NCBI RefSeq assembly: GCF_009908165.1 | Contig: NZ_JAAAUC010000007.1 | Coordinates: 124,001 to 188,000, forward strand | DNA from: Frigidibacter albus | Lineage (GTDB): Bacteria; Pseudomonadota; Alphaproteobacteria; Rhodobacterales; Rhodobacteraceae | Reading direction: 5' to 3' | DNA: 64,000 bases | Shown: one piece after another, positions 8,326 to 17,189 of the stretch | How the letters are laid out: every line of letters begins with the position of its first letter | Position numbering within the stretch: position 1 is the stretch's first letter | The notes under the pieces: generated by a model | Seen by the model: only the letters and a program-made list of their open reading frames with translations | The model's database searches: none | Told to the model about the DNA's origin: nothing | Program-made: the position numbers and the translations under genes

Positions 8326-8676
8326 ATGTCCGACATCACCCGCCTCGAATCCGGCCCGCGCATGAGCCAGGCCGTCATCCACAATGGCCTCGTCTATCTG
8401 GCCGGTCAGGTCGGCAACCCGGGCGAGAGCGTCACCGACCAGACCCGCACCGTCCTGTCCGAGATCGACCGCCTGCTGGCCGCCGCAGGGTCCGACAAGA
8501 CCCGCATCCTCAGCGCCCAGATCTGGCTGGCCGACATGGCCACCTTCGCCGAGATGAACGCGGTCTGGGACGATTGGGCCCCCGCCGGCGCCACCCCGGC
8601 CCGCGCCACCGGCGAGTCGAAGCTCGCCACGCCCGACTACAAGGTCGAGATCATCGTGGTCGCCGCGCAGGCCTGA
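8326..8676 (+). CDS. ridA: RidA family enamine/imine deaminase
   Basis: A 116-residue trimer-forming YjgF/RidA protein, which hydrolyses reactive 2-aminoacrylate and similar enamines released by PLP enzymes. The sequence covers the whole chorismate-mutase-like fold, with 'LVYLAGQVG', 'QTRTVLSEIDRLLAAAGSDK' and 'ATPDYKVEIIVVAA' at the C-terminus, where the usual 'P.a.vEi..vA' ending is kept. The Arg that contacts the substrate carboxylate in RidA proper is not obvious near 'GATPARATGESKLA', so a subgroup with a different substrate is possible. The start ATG follows GCAGGAGAG. Single gene. Confidence 0.9.
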   Translation: MSDITRLESGPRMSQAVIHNGLVYLAGQVGNPGESVTDQTRTVLSEIDRLLAAAGSDKTRILSAQIWLADMATFAEMNAVWDDWAPAGATPARATGESKLATPDYKVEIIVVAAQA

Positions 8677-8859
8677 CATCTGCCGCGGGGGCGCGCTCCG
8701 TGCCCCCGCGCTGCAGAGCGACCCCGCGCCCGGCAGCAGTCCGCGCCTGGCATCAGCCCCCGCCCGCACTGCGCCGTGCTGACGCAGGCCGGAATCGCCT
8801 TTGACGGCTCACCGATTCCGCCGTAATGCTGCGCTGCAACAAGGCAGGATGCGGGTGCA

Positions 8860-9381
8860 ATGGAACGACTTTTCGAACGCGGGCTCTTCGCCAGCCGCTG
8901 GCTGATGGCGCCGATGTATCTGGGGCTGGTCGGCGCCCTCATCATCCTGCTCTACGCCTTCCTGATGGAGCTGGTCCGCTTCGCCCTGTCGATCCCGGTG
9001 ATCACCGTCGATGATGCGGTGTTGGGAGCGCTGGCGCTGATCGACCTCAGCCTCGCCGCCAACCTGCTTCTGATCGTGATCTTCTCGGGCTACGAGAATT
9101 TCGTCAGCCGGATGGACCTGGCCGACCATGTGGACAGGCCCGACTGGCAGGGCGAGGTCGATTTCTCGACCCTGAAGCTCAAGCTCGTCGCCTCGATCGT
9201 CGCCATTTCCGGGATCCACCTGCTGAAGGTGTTCATGGATGTCGGCGCCTACAGCGCCGACAAGATCCGCTGGATGGTGATCATCCATCTGGTCTTCGTG
9301 ATCTCGGGCGTGCTGCTGGCGCTGATGGACTGGATCTCGAACCACGCCAAGACGCTGAAGAAGGCCGCCAAGGCCGGTTGA
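8860..9381 (+). CDS. YqhA/UPF0114 family integral membrane protein
   Basis: A 173-residue protein with four predicted membrane helices ('WLMAPMYLGLVGALIILLYA', 'ALALIDLSLAANLLLIVIFS', 'LVASIVAISGIHLLKVFM', 'VIIHLVFVISGVLLALMDW'). The family hallmarks 'ERGLFASRWLMAPMYLGL' and 'FSGYENFVSRMD' are present. UPF0114/TIGR00645 proteins are widespread and have no established function. Gene length is typical. No partner gene is evident; ridA ends 183 bp upstream. Confidence 0.9.
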   Translation: MERLFERGLFASRWLMAPMYLGLVGALIILLYAFLMELVRFALSIPVITVDDAVLGALALIDLSLAANLLLIVIFSGYENFVSRMDLADHVDRPDWQGEVDFSTLKLKLVASIVAISGIHLLKVFMDVGAYSADKIRWMVIIHLVFVISGVLLALMDWISNHAKTLKKAAKAG

Positions 9382-9490
9382 GGCGGCGACAGGCGGCCGG
9401 GGACCCGGTCGCGCGCGCAGCAGCTTGTCCGCCCAGAGGCAACCCGGCCGGATCGCCCCCGGCGCCGGCCCGCTCCTACGCTGGCCCGCC

Positions 9491-9551
9491 TCTCACTCCG
9501 CATCCCTCTCACTCCGCACCCCTCTCACTCCGCACCCCTCTCACTCCGCCG
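9491..9551. repeat. 16-bp tandem repeat at the 3' end of the chemoreceptor gene
   Basis: Units start at 9491, 9507, 9523 and 9539: TCTCACTCCGCATCCC, two exact copies of TCTCACTCCGCACCCC, then a partial copy. Read on the minus strand, the partial copy supplies the last sense codon and stop (GAG TGA) of the chemoreceptor; the other copies lie just beyond it. Confidence 0.9.
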
Positions 9552-11775
9552 CAAAACGCGCGCCCAAGGAGTGCTGCGCCGGCCCGAAATGGAAGCGCTG
9601 CACCGTCTGGATCAGCTCGCCCCCTTCCGCCGCCAGCGCCCGGCCCGCGGCGGCCGACTGGTCCGACATTTCCGCGGTGCGCTGCGTGGTCTGGTCCAGC
9701 TGGCTGACGACGCCGTTGATCTCGGCGATGCCATTGGCCTGCTCGCCCGCCGAAGCCGCGATCTCGCCCATCCGGTCATAGATGTCGCGCACCGAGGCCA
9801 CGATCTGCGCCAGCGCCTCGCCGGTCTGGCCCACCAGCTTCACCCCGCTTTGCACCTGCGTGCTCGAGGTGGAGATCAGCCCCGAAATCTCGCGCGCCGC
9901 CTCGGAGGAGCGCTGCGCCAGCGCCCGCACTTCCGAAGCGACAACGGCAAAGCCGCGGCCCGCCTCGCCGGCCCGGGCTGCCTCGACCCCGGCATTCAGA
10001 GCCAGCAGGTTGGTCTGGAAGGCGATGTCGTCGATCACCCCGGTGATGCGCGAGATCGCCTGCGAAGAGCCCTCGATCTGCGCCATCGCGCCGACCGCAT
10101 CGCGCACCACCTGCGCGCCGCTTTCCGCCTTGCCGCGCGCCACCGCCGCCATGTCGCGCGCCGCCACCGCGCCCTCGGCCGCGGACGAGACCGAGGCGGT
10201 CAGCTCGGTCAGCGCCGCCGCGGTTTCCTCCAGCGCCGCCGCATTGCGCTCGGTGCTCTGGGCCAGCGTGGTGCCGATCTGGGCGAGCTTGCCGGCCTCG
10301 CTGTCGATCCGCCCGGCGCTGGTGCCGATCTGTTGCAGCGCCAGCGCCAGCTGCTCCACGGCAGAGTTGAAATGCGCCCGCAGCCTGTCGTATTCGCCCG
10401 GCAAGGCCGCCTCGAGCGTGCAGCCCAGATCGCCGCGCGACAGGGCTTCAAGCCCCGCGGCGAGCGCCGACACGACCCGCTCCTGCTCCTCCAGCTGCGC
10501 GCGGGCCCGCTCGGCGCGCCGCCGCGCCGCCTCGCGCTCTTCCGCCTCCAGATGCTGCCGCTGCTGCGCTGCGGCCGCCTCGACCTGCGCCTGCGCCGCA
10601 AGTGCTGCGCGCTCCTGCGCCGCGCGGGCTGCCTCGGACCTGCGCGCCGCCTCTTCCTCGGCGCGCAACGCCGCGCTCATCCTTGCCGTCTCGGCCAGGT
10701 TCTCGCGGAACACCTGCAGCGCGCGGGCCATGTCGCCGATCTCGTCGCGCCGCTCGGCGCCCTCGATGGCTGTATCGGCCCGCCCCTCGGCGACCTCCCG
10801 CGTGGCCCGGCTCAGCCGCGCCATGGTGGCGATCAGCCGGTTGGAGAACAGCCAGGCGATGCCGCCAGACAGCGTCAACGAAGCGATCAGCGCCAGCGCC
10901 GTCACCGTGATCTCCAGCGTCGCCAGCTCTGTCGCCAGCATGCTGGGCGACACCGTCACCACCACACCCACCGCATCGCCGGAAAAGTCCCGCATCACAT
11001 AGGCGCTGCCCACTTGGGTGACGCCGTCCAGATCCATCCTGAACGCATGGTCCTTGCCCGACAGGGCGGTCATCACCACCTCGGGGGTCAGGAATTCCGG
11101 GCCGCCATGGCTGCTGGCCACCCGCTTGACGCCGCTCGGATCGGCATCGCCGGCCGCTGCCGCCGCCGCATTGGGGACCAGGTAGAACTCGTAATTGTTG
11201 GCAGTCATCGCCGACAGGTTCTTCAGGAAGACGTCGTCCATGTCGAAGCCGATCTCGACCGTGCCGACATGCTTGCCCTCATGGCTGACCGGCGCAACGC
11301 CGCGCAGCCCGACGCCGAAGGCCCCGCGCTCGACCCCGGTGAGCACGCGCGCGCTGCGGTTCGCCTCGACAATGATATGGCGATACTCCGACAGGTCATC
11401 GCCGCGCTTGTCCAGCTGGTGCAGGCGAATCAGCGAGGTCGCCGGGGGAATGTGGAACTGCAGCTGCTTCACCCCCGCCTGCTCGCGCAGCTCGCTGAAA
11501 CTCTCCTTGAAGCGCGATTCGAGGTCCATGTCATCGCGCGCCGCCACCGCCTTGCGGATCGAGGGCATGTTCGAGATGAACACGGCCAGCGAGGCCGCCT
11601 CGGTCAGCTTGGCATCCAGCGCGCTGCGCAACACCTCCTGGGCATCGACGCGCGCCTGCCGGTAGGTCAGCGACAGGCTGTGCTGGCCGACATACACCAT
11701 GCCGCCGATCATCAGGGCAAGCACGATGGCAACGGGCAGCAGCGGCAACAGCAGGATCTGGCGGCGCAGGGTCAT
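9541..11775 (-). CDS. Methyl-accepting chemotaxis protein
   Basis: A 744-residue transmembrane receptor. Membrane helices lie at about residues 8-28 and 283-305 and enclose a periplasmic Cache-like sensor of about 255 residues. A HAMP domain follows (about 305-358, '[20 protein letters not shown]'), then an Ala/Glu/Arg-rich coiled coil (360-440) and the signalling domain with the hairpin tip '[20 protein letters not shown]' and '[20 protein letters not shown]'. No pentapeptide CheR tether is present at the C-terminus ('LGARFAAE'). Its ligand is unknown. It stands alone, with no che genes nearby. An open frame of 809 codons on the opposite strand is a shadow. Confidence 0.95.
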   Translation of the reverse strand: MTLRRQILLLPLLPVAIVLALMIGGMVYVGQHSLSLTYRQARVDAQEVLRSALDAKLTEAASLAVFISNMPSIRKAVAARDDMDLESRFKESFSELREQAGVKQLQFHIPPATSLIRLHQLDKRGDDLSEYRHIIVEANRSARVLTGVERGAFGVGLRGVAPVSHEGKHVGTVEIGFDMDDVFLKNLSAMTANNYEFYLVPNAAAAAAGDADPSGVKRVASSHGGPEFLTPEVVMTALSGKDHAFRMDLDGVTQVGSAYVMRDFSGDAVGVVVTVSPSMLATELATLEITVTALALIASLTLSGGIAWLFSNRLIATMARLSRATREVAEGRADTAIEGAERRDEIGDMARALQVFRENLAETARMSAALRAEEEAARRSEAARAAQERAALAAQAQVEAAAAQQRQHLEAEEREAARRRAERARAQLEEQERVVSALAAGLEALSRGDLGCTLEAALPGEYDRLRAHFNSAVEQLALALQQIGTSAGRIDSEAGKLAQIGTTLAQSTERNAAALEETAAALTELTASVSSAAEGAVAARDMAAVARGKAESGAQVVRDAVGAMAQIEGSSQAISRITGVIDDIAFQTNLLALNAGVEAARAGEAGRGFAVVASEVRALAQRSSEAAREISGLISTSSTQVQSGVKLVGQTGEALAQIVASVRDIYDRMGEIAASAGEQANGIAEINGVVSQLDQTTQRTAEMSDQSAAAGRALAAEGGELIQTVQRFHFGPAQHSLGARFAAE

Positions 11776-11996
11776 CGGCCTCTCCGGTCATGGTCGTCCG
11801 GCGGGGTTTGTGGATGCCCGGCCGTGCTCCCCGTGCCTACGACGGGTTTCCTAACATCCCCTTCACGCGGGCCGGCAATCCGGGCCGCCGGGGCCGGTCT
11901 TGCTGGCACTGGCGAAACCCGGCAGGATCGCGGCCGGGCACAGGGCAACGGGACCGCGATGACAGAGCAGATGACCGCCGCGCCGCGTGGCACCCG

Positions 11997-12422
11997 ATGA
12001 CGGCGCCCATCCGCCCCATTGCCGCCGTCATTGCGGTGGTCCGGCGCGGGCCCGAGGTGCTGCTGGTGCGCCGGATCAACCCGCCCGATGCCGGGCTCTG
12101 GGGCTTTCCGGGCGGCAAGATCGACCCGGGCGAGAGCCTTGCCGAGGCCGCCCTGCGCGAGCTTGGCGAGGAAACCGGCGTAACCGCCAGCGCCGGGGCC
12201 GTGATCGACGCGCTCGACGTGCTGGACCGGGACGCGGCGGGCGCCCTGCGCCACCACTTCATCCTGATCGCGGTGGCCTGCTCCTGGCTGGCTGGCGAAC
12301 CCGTCGCCGCGGATGATGCAAGCGATGCGGGCTGGTTCCGGGTAGCGGAGCTCGACCCGGACGATCCGGCCTTCAGCCGCGATGTCGTCGCCCTCGCCCG
12401 CCGCGCCGCCGGTCTGGCCTGA
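11997..12422 (+). CDS. Nudix hydrolase
   Basis: A 141-residue protein with an intact Nudix box at about residues 39-61 ([20 protein letters not shown], then ETGV), matching GX5EX7REUXEEXGU. It cleaves a nucleoside-diphosphate-X bond; ADP-ribose or a damaged nucleotide are typical substrates, but the specificity residues are not diagnostic. The ATG at 11997 overlaps the TGA of a 13-codon open frame (11959-12000), and there is no ribosome binding site of its own, so translation may be coupled to that small frame. It diverges from the chemoreceptor gene. Confidence 0.88.
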   Translation: MTAPIRPIAAVIAVVRRGPEVLLVRRINPPDAGLWGFPGGKIDPGESLAEAALRELGEETGVTASAGAVIDALDVLDRDAAGALRHHFILIAVACSWLAGEPVAADDASDAGWFRVAELDPDDPAFSRDVVALARRAAGLA

Positions 12423-12474
12423 ACGCCCCACCCCGAACATGAACAGACCGGGCAGCAACGCCGCCCGGCCTGTC

Positions 12475-12566
12475 GCCCGAACCGGGCCTAACCTGATACG
12501 CGCCCGAAGTGGGCGACCCTCACACCGCCCGAACCGGGCGCCCTCGTACCGCCCGAAACCCGGGCG
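12475..12566. repeat. Array of four short palindromes between convergent genes
   Basis: Hairpins at 12475-12487 (GCCCGAACCGGGC), 12501-12515 (CGCCCGAAGTGGGCG), 12526-12540 (CGCCCGAACCGGGCG) and 12550-12566 (CGCCCGAAACCCGGGCG), about 25 bp apart. Another hairpin, CCGGGC...GCCCGG, precedes them at about 12448-12469. The array fills the gap between the Nudix gene and the convergent small secreted protein gene. It probably blocks read-through from both sides. Confidence 0.75.
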
Positions 12567-12893
12567 TCACTCGATCGTGTAGCTGCCCATCTCGCACAGA
12601 TCGGCACTGTCCTCGATGACATCGCCATCGGCGAAGACGAAGCGCAGGTCATAGCTGCACTGGCTGCGGCCATCGGCGATCGTCACATCGACGGAATTGC
12701 CCGAGGGCAGCACGCCGGTGCCGAACACGTCTTCCTCCCACTCCCCGACATCGACGGGCGAGGTGTAGAATTCCACCAGGTCATAGCCGCTGACATTGAC
12801 CAGCTCGAAGGTCAGATCCTGCGCAAGCGCCGGACCGGCAGCCAGCGTCGCAAGGGCGCCCCAAAGCACAAGGCGCGAAACGGATGTCATCAT
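12567..12893 (-). CDS. Small secreted protein, hypothetical
   Basis: A 108-residue product with a signal peptide ('SRLVLWGALATLAAGPALAQ', cleavage after ALA) and an acidic mature part of about 85 residues with two Cys ('SQCSYDL', 'ADLCEMG') that could form a disulfide. The ATG at 12893 is chosen because TTGGAG lies six bases upstream; a second ATG follows at once and a TTG precedes. Relatives in Rhodobacteraceae are of unknown function. The β-rich mature sequence ('LTFELVNVSGYDLVEFYTS') suggests a small sandwich fold. Confidence 0.8.
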   Translation of the reverse strand: MMTSVSRLVLWGALATLAAGPALAQDLTFELVNVSGYDLVEFYTSPVDVGEWEEDVFGTGVLPSGNSVDVTIADGRSQCSYDLRFVFADGDVIEDSADLCEMGSYTIE

Positions 12894-13033
12894 CAATCAC
12901 TCCAACGGGGATTGCCGCCCCCGGCACGGCGCAAGATCGCGCCAGCTGCACCTTGCCACGCTGCCAAGCCTTTACAAACATTTCGTTAATGCGCGCCTGA
13001 GTCCAAGCGCCCGCCCACGGCCGGCGCGGCGCG

Positions 13034-14062
13034 TCAGGCCGACATGTCCAGCACGATGCGCCCGTCGATCTTGCCGGCCTGCATCCGCGCGAAGACATCG
13101 TTGATCTCTTCGATCCGCGCCGTTGCGGTATGCGCCCGCACCAGCCCGCGCCCGGCAAATTCAAGGCTTTCCTTCAGGTCGAGCCGGGTGCCGACGATGG
13201 ACCCGCGCACCGTGATACCCTCCAGCACCATGTCGAAGATCGGCAGCGGGAAATCCCCCGGCGGCAGGCCGTTGAGCACGATGGTGCCGCCGCGCCGCGC
13301 CATCTTCAGCGCCTGCGCAAAGGCCGAGCGCGACACCGCCGTGACCAGCACGCCCTGCGCGCCGCCGATCTCCTTGCGCAGGAAGGTGCCCGGATCGGTG
13401 TTCATCGCGTTGATGGTGATCTCGGCGCCCAGTTCCTCGGCCAGCCGCAGCTTGGCCGGGTCGATATCCACCGCCGCCACATGCAGCCCCATCGCGCGGG
13501 CATATTGCACCGCCATATGGCCGAGCCCGCCGATGCCCGAAATCGCCACCCAGTCGCCGGGCTTCGTCTCTGTCATCTTCAGGCCCTTGTAGACCGTGAC
13601 CCCGGCGCAGAGCACCGGCGCCAGCTCGACAAAGCCAAGGTTGTCCGGCAGATGCCCGACAAAGGCCGGATCGGCGATGGCATAATCGGCAAAGCCGCCA
13701 TTCACCGAATAGCCGGTATTGGACTGCTTCTCGCAGAGCGTCTCCCAGCCGCCCAGGCAATGCTCGCAAAAGCCGCAGGCGGTATAGAGCCAGGGCACCC
13801 CCACCCGGTCGCCCTCTTTCACCGAGGTCACGCCGCGGCCCACGGCCGAGACATAGCCAACACCCTCATGCCCCGGAATGAACGGCGGATTGGGTTTCAC
13901 CGGCCAGTCGCCATGGGCGGCGTGCAGATCGGTATGGCAGACGCCGCAGGCCTCGATCTTGACCTGGATCTCCCCGGCGCCGGGCTCGGGGACCGGGGCG
14001 TCCTCGATTACAAGCGGCGCGCCGAATTCGCGGACAACCGCGGCTTTCATCATCTTTGTCAT
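13034..14062 (-). CDS. adhP: Zinc-dependent alcohol dehydrogenase
   Basis: A 342-residue medium-chain dehydrogenase that oxidises primary alcohols such as ethanol with NAD+. The catalytic zinc ligands are visible in 'CGVCHTDLHAAHGDW' and 'GHEGVGYV', the four structural zinc cysteines in 'CGFCEHCLGGWETLC', and the Rossmann motif in 'GIGGLGHMAVQYA'. An Asp ends the second strand ('AAVDIDPAK'), which indicates NAD rather than NADP. The start ATG has GGAGAT five bases upstream. It lies 76 bp downstream of the aldehyde dehydrogenase on the same strand, so the pair converts alcohol to acid. The regulator at 15826-16791 is upstream of both. Confidence 0.95.
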   Translation of the reverse strand: MTKMMKAAVVREFGAPLVIEDAPVPEPGAGEIQVKIEACGVCHTDLHAAHGDWPVKPNPPFIPGHEGVGYVSAVGRGVTSVKEGDRVGVPWLYTACGFCEHCLGGWETLCEKQSNTGYSVNGGFADYAIADPAFVGHLPDNLGFVELAPVLCAGVTVYKGLKMTETKPGDWVAISGIGGLGHMAVQYARAMGLHVAAVDIDPAKLRLAEELGAEITINAMNTDPGTFLRKEIGGAQGVLVTAVSRSAFAQALKMARRGGTIVLNGLPPGDFPLPIFDMVLEGITVRGSIVGTRLDLKESLEFAGRGLVRAHTATARIEEINDVFARMQAGKIDGRIVLDMSA

Positions 14063-14138
14063 GGTGATCTCCGTTGAAGGGTCTGGCCCCTGCCTCTTGG
14101 CAAACTGCGGGCGGGGGATGGCCCCCGCCCACCGATGC

Positions 14139-15665
14139 TCAGAAGAACCCGAGCTTGTTCGGGCTGTAGCTGACCAGCATGTTCTTGGTCTGCTGGTAAT
14201 GGTCGAGCATCATCTTGTGCGTCTCGCGCCCGATGCCCGACTGCTTGTAGCCGCCAAAGGCCGCATGGGCCGGATAGGCATGGTAGTTGTTCACCCAGAC
14301 GCGCCCGGCCTGGATATGCCGGCCAAAGCGGTAGCAGGTGTTGATGTCGCGGCTCCACACGCCGGCGCCAAGGCCATACATCGTGTCATTGGCAAGGTGC
14401 AGCGCCTCGGCCTCGTCCTTGAAGGTCGTCACCGACACCACCGGGCCGAAGATCTCCTCCTGGAAGACCCGCATCTTGTTGTGGCCCTTCAGGATCGTCG
14501 GCTGGATGTAGAAGCCGTTCGCCAGGTCGCCGCCAAAGGCCGCCGCCTGACCGCCGACCAGAACCTCGGCGCCCTCTTCGCGGCCGATGGTGAAGTAGCT
14601 CAGGATCTTGTCCTGCTGCTCCTGGCTCGCCTGCGCGCCGACCATCGTCTCCATCAGACGCGGGTCGCCGTGCTTGATCGCCTTCACCCGTGCGATGCAG
14701 CGCGCGATGAACTCCTCATAGATGTCTTCCTGAATCAGCGCCCGGCTCGGGCAGGTGCAGACCTCGCCCTGGTTGAAGGCGAAGAGCACGAAGCCTTCGA
14801 CCGCCTTGTCGAGGAAGGCATCGTCCTTGGCCATCACGTCGCTGAAGAAGATGTTGGGCGACTTGCCCCCCAGCTCCAGCGTCACCGGGATCAGGTTCTC
14901 GGTCGCGTATTGCATGATCTTGCGGCCGGTCTCGGTCGACCCGGTGAAGGCGATCTTGGCGATGCGCTTCGACCGTGCCAGCGGCGCGCCCACATCCGGG
15001 CCCATGCCGTTGACGACGTTCAGCACGCCGTCGGGCAGCAGATGCGCGATCAGGTCCACCAGCACCAGAATCGCCACCGGGGTCTGTTCCGCCGGCTTCA
15101 GGATCACGCAGTTGCCCGCCGCCAGCGCCGGCGCCAGCTTCCACGCCGCCATCAGGATCGAGAAGTTCCACGGGATGATCTGCCCGACCACGCCAAGCGG
15201 CTCGTGATAGTGATAGGCGATGGTGTCATTGTCGATCTCGCTCATCGAGCCTTCCTGGCTGCGCAGGACGCCGGCGAAATAGCGGAAATGGTCCACCGTC
15301 AGCGGGATATCGGCAAAGGTCGTCTCGCGGATCGGCTTGCCGTTGTCCCAGGTCTCGGCGGCGGCCAGCAGGTCCAGATTGGCCTCCAGCACATCGGCGA
15401 TCTTCAGCAGCAGGTTCGAACGGTGCGCAGCCGAGGTCGCGCCCCAGGCTTCGCGCGCGGCATGGGCGGCGTCCAGCGCCAGTTCCACATCCGCCGCGTC
15501 CGATTGCGCCACGTCACAGATCTTCTCGCCGGTGATCGGGGTGACGTTGGCGAAATACTTGCCGTTGACCGGGGCGACCCATTTGCCGCCGATGAAGTTG
15601 TCGTAGCGCGCCTTGAACGGCGAGACCTGCACGCCCTTGAATGCGCCGGGCATATCGTTTGCCAT
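14139..15665 (-). CDS. NAD-dependent aldehyde dehydrogenase (ExaC/AcoD type)
   Basis: A 508-residue enzyme that oxidises acetaldehyde or similar aldehydes to the acid. The catalytic Cys is in '[15 protein letters not shown]', the active-site Glu in '[14 protein letters not shown]', and the cofactor loop in '[14 protein letters not shown]'. The C-terminal '[19 protein letters not shown]' is typical of the acetaldehyde/chloroacetaldehyde branch. It is the first gene of the ALDH-ADH pair, with a GGGAGGAA ribosome site. A perfect palindrome at 15769-15786 lies about 105 bp upstream of the start, in the gap to the GAF-Fis regulator gene, and probably controls it. Confidence 0.95.
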   Translation of the reverse strand: MANDMPGAFKGVQVSPFKARYDNFIGGKWVAPVNGKYFANVTPITGEKICDVAQSDAADVELALDAAHAAREAWGATSAAHRSNLLLKIADVLEANLDLLAAAETWDNGKPIRETTFADIPLTVDHFRYFAGVLRSQEGSMSEIDNDTIAYHYHEPLGVVGQIIPWNFSILMAAWKLAPALAAGNCVILKPAEQTPVAILVLVDLIAHLLPDGVLNVVNGMGPDVGAPLARSKRIAKIAFTGSTETGRKIMQYATENLIPVTLELGGKSPNIFFSDVMAKDDAFLDKAVEGFVLFAFNQGEVCTCPSRALIQEDIYEEFIARCIARVKAIKHGDPRLMETMVGAQASQEQQDKILSYFTIGREEGAEVLVGGQAAAFGGDLANGFYIQPTILKGHNKMRVFQEEIFGPVVSVTTFKDEAEALHLANDTMYGLGAGVWSRDINTCYRFGRHIQAGRVWVNNYHAYPAHAAFGGYKQSGIGRETHKMMLDHYQQTKNMLVSYSPNKLGFF

Positions 15666-15768
15666 GGTAGTTCCTCCCAGGTGAAGCCCCTCCTCCGGGG
15701 CGATGGGGGAAGCATGGCGGCTGGGGTCTCTGCTGCATAGCCGGTCTGCACCGGGCGCATGGCACAGG

Positions 15769-15786
15769 TGTCTCAGCGGTGAGACA
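15769..15786. promoter_or_regulatory. Palindromic operator upstream of the ALDH-ADH operon
   Basis: TGTCTCA-GCGG-TGAGACA is a perfect 7-bp inverted repeat with a 4-bp spacer, 104 bp before the aldehyde dehydrogenase ATG and 40 bp after the stop of the GAF-Fis regulator. Dyads of this length are typical sites for Fis-type HTH dimers of AcoR-like regulators, which is the likely binder. Confidence 0.65.
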
Positions 15787-15825
15787 GGTGCAGGTGCAGA
15801 ATGCGGCCCTTGCGGCAGGCAGGCG

Positions 15826-16791
15826 TCAGTCGCCGAGCCCGAGCGTCTTCATCTTCCGGTAGAACGTCGCCCGTCCGATCCCCAGCTCGCGCGCCGCAGC
15901 GGACACATTGCCCCCGCTGCGCGCCAGCGCCCGGTGCAGTTCGCCTCGCATCGCCTCATCCAGCCCCGAGGCCCCCTCGCGCAGCAGGTCGCGCGCCGGC
16001 AGCCGGCCAAGCAGCGCCGGATCGACGCCGAGGCTCCGCCGCGCCGCGCGGGTGGCCCCGACGATCAGGTCATCCCGGTCGATGGCCAGCAGCGACGGCC
16101 CGCCCGCATCCTCCGCCACATCGGGCGCCAGGATCCGCATCCCGGCAAAGGCCGCGCGGAACAGCTCCGCCTCGATCCGCTGCGCCGCATCCTGCACCGT
16201 CAGCGCGATCAGCCGCGCATAGCCCTCGGCCAGATCCTCGCGCACGGATGACACGTCGATCACCCCCGCCAGTTCCGCCCCCGCGCCAAAGACCGGCGCG
16301 CCCATGCAGGTCAGCGCGGTGTTGCGGGCGCGGAAATGCTGGTCGCGCAGCACCAGCACCGGGCGGCGCTCGGCCAGGCAGGTGCCGATGCCATTGGTGC
16401 CTTCCGCCGATTCGCTCCAGTTGCTGCCGGGGGCCAGGCCAGAGGCGTGGAAATGTTCAGCATCGGCGTCGCGGATGCGCTCATCGAGGATCAGCCCCTC
16501 GGGATCGGACAGCATCACCGCGCAGCCCGCCTCCCCTGCCGCCCGCGCCAGCCGGTCGAGGATCGGCCCGGCGATGGAGACAAGCAGCCCCGAAGCCTCT
16601 GTCCGCGCCCGCAATTCCGCTTCCGTCAGCCGGGCAGGCTCGGTCCCCGTGGCCGGGTCGATATGGTGATGCAGCAAGGACCGCCGCCACGAGGCCGCAA
16701 AGGCCGACCGCCCCGCCGCAGCCGAAGACAGCGCCACTTCGCGCACGATCTGGGCATGGTCACGCCGTGGATCTGGGTTAAGCCTTGCCAC
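15826..16791 (-). CDS. GAF-domain / Fis-type HTH regulator (AcoR-like, no AAA+ domain)
   Basis: A 321-residue regulator. The N-terminal part (about 10-70) is the AcoR-family helical segment ('ESWRRS'-like: '[19 protein letters not shown]'), a GAF sensor follows (about 75-210, '[17 protein letters not shown]'), and the C-terminus holds a Fis-type HTH (about 280-318, '[20 protein letters not shown]'). The sigma-54 AAA+ ATPase module present in true AcoR is missing: there is no GAFTGA or Walker motif, and only about 70 residues separate GAF and HTH. It therefore cannot act as an enhancer ATPase. The GTG at 16791 is chosen because GGGGAGG lies seven bases upstream. It probably controls the ALDH-ADH genes that follow on the same strand. 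Confidence 0.88.
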   Translation of the reverse strand: MARLNPDPRRDHAQIVREVALSSAAAGRSAFAASWRRSLLHHHIDPATGTEPARLTEAELRARTEASGLLVSIAGPILDRLARAAGEAGCAVMLSDPEGLILDERIRDADAEHFHASGLAPGSNWSESAEGTNGIGTCLAERRPVLVLRDQHFRARNTALTCMGAPVFGAGAELAGVIDVSSVREDLAEGYARLIALTVQDAAQRIEAELFRAAFAGMRILAPDVAEDAGGPSLLAIDRDDLIVGATRAARRSLGVDPALLGRLPARDLLREGASGLDEAMRGELHRALARSGGNVSAAARELGIGRATFYRKMKTLGLGD

Positions 16792-17189
16792 CGGAACGCC
16801 TCCCCGCGTTGTCGGTTCTCTGGCGATCAAGGATAGGGCAAAGCGGATATCTTGCAACGGGGGCGTGTGGGGTGTTTCCGTAAGCCCATTGCTACCATCC
16901 ACCCGGTCTGTTTGGGCGGGAATAGGTGAGGCACTGCCACGCCCCGCCCGCATCGCTCTCCTTGGCGAAGGCCATCGCCTTCGCCACGCGGCGCCATATC
17001 ATCTGCATCGGACGGGCCCCCAAAGGGCCCGGCCAGCGCCCGCCCCGCCCCCGGCGGGCGCTTCTCGCCCGCCAGGTCGGGCGCTGTCCTCAATCGGTCT
17101 CGCGTCGTCAGCGGCTCCGGGGGCATTCGTCCCGCACGGGCGGGGCGAGAAGAACGCCTCGCGCCCATGCTGTCCTACGAAAGGAGAGG
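16792..17189. other. Intergenic stretch with one possible 38-codon ORF
   Basis: These 398 bp carry no convincing gene. The only candidate is a 38-codon frame on the minus strand (16892-17008, start 'MQMIWRRVAKAMAFAKESDA') with mostly G/C third positions and a GGGGGC upstream. Longer frames here have repetitive Arg/Pro composition and look like shadows. A GC-rich inverted sequence, GCCCCCAAAGGGCC, lies at about 17016-17029. Confidence 0.4.

Noticed and set aside
9571-12000. 809-codon open frame opposite the chemoreceptor
   Set aside because: It lies antisense to a clear MCP with intact domains; high G+C keeps such frames open. Composition is His/Arg/Gly/Ala-rich with no domain.
16827-17168. 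113-codon minus-strand frame in the regulator upstream gap
   Set aside because: Arg/Pro/Gly-rich, no start signal, overlaps the regulator promoter; looks non-coding.
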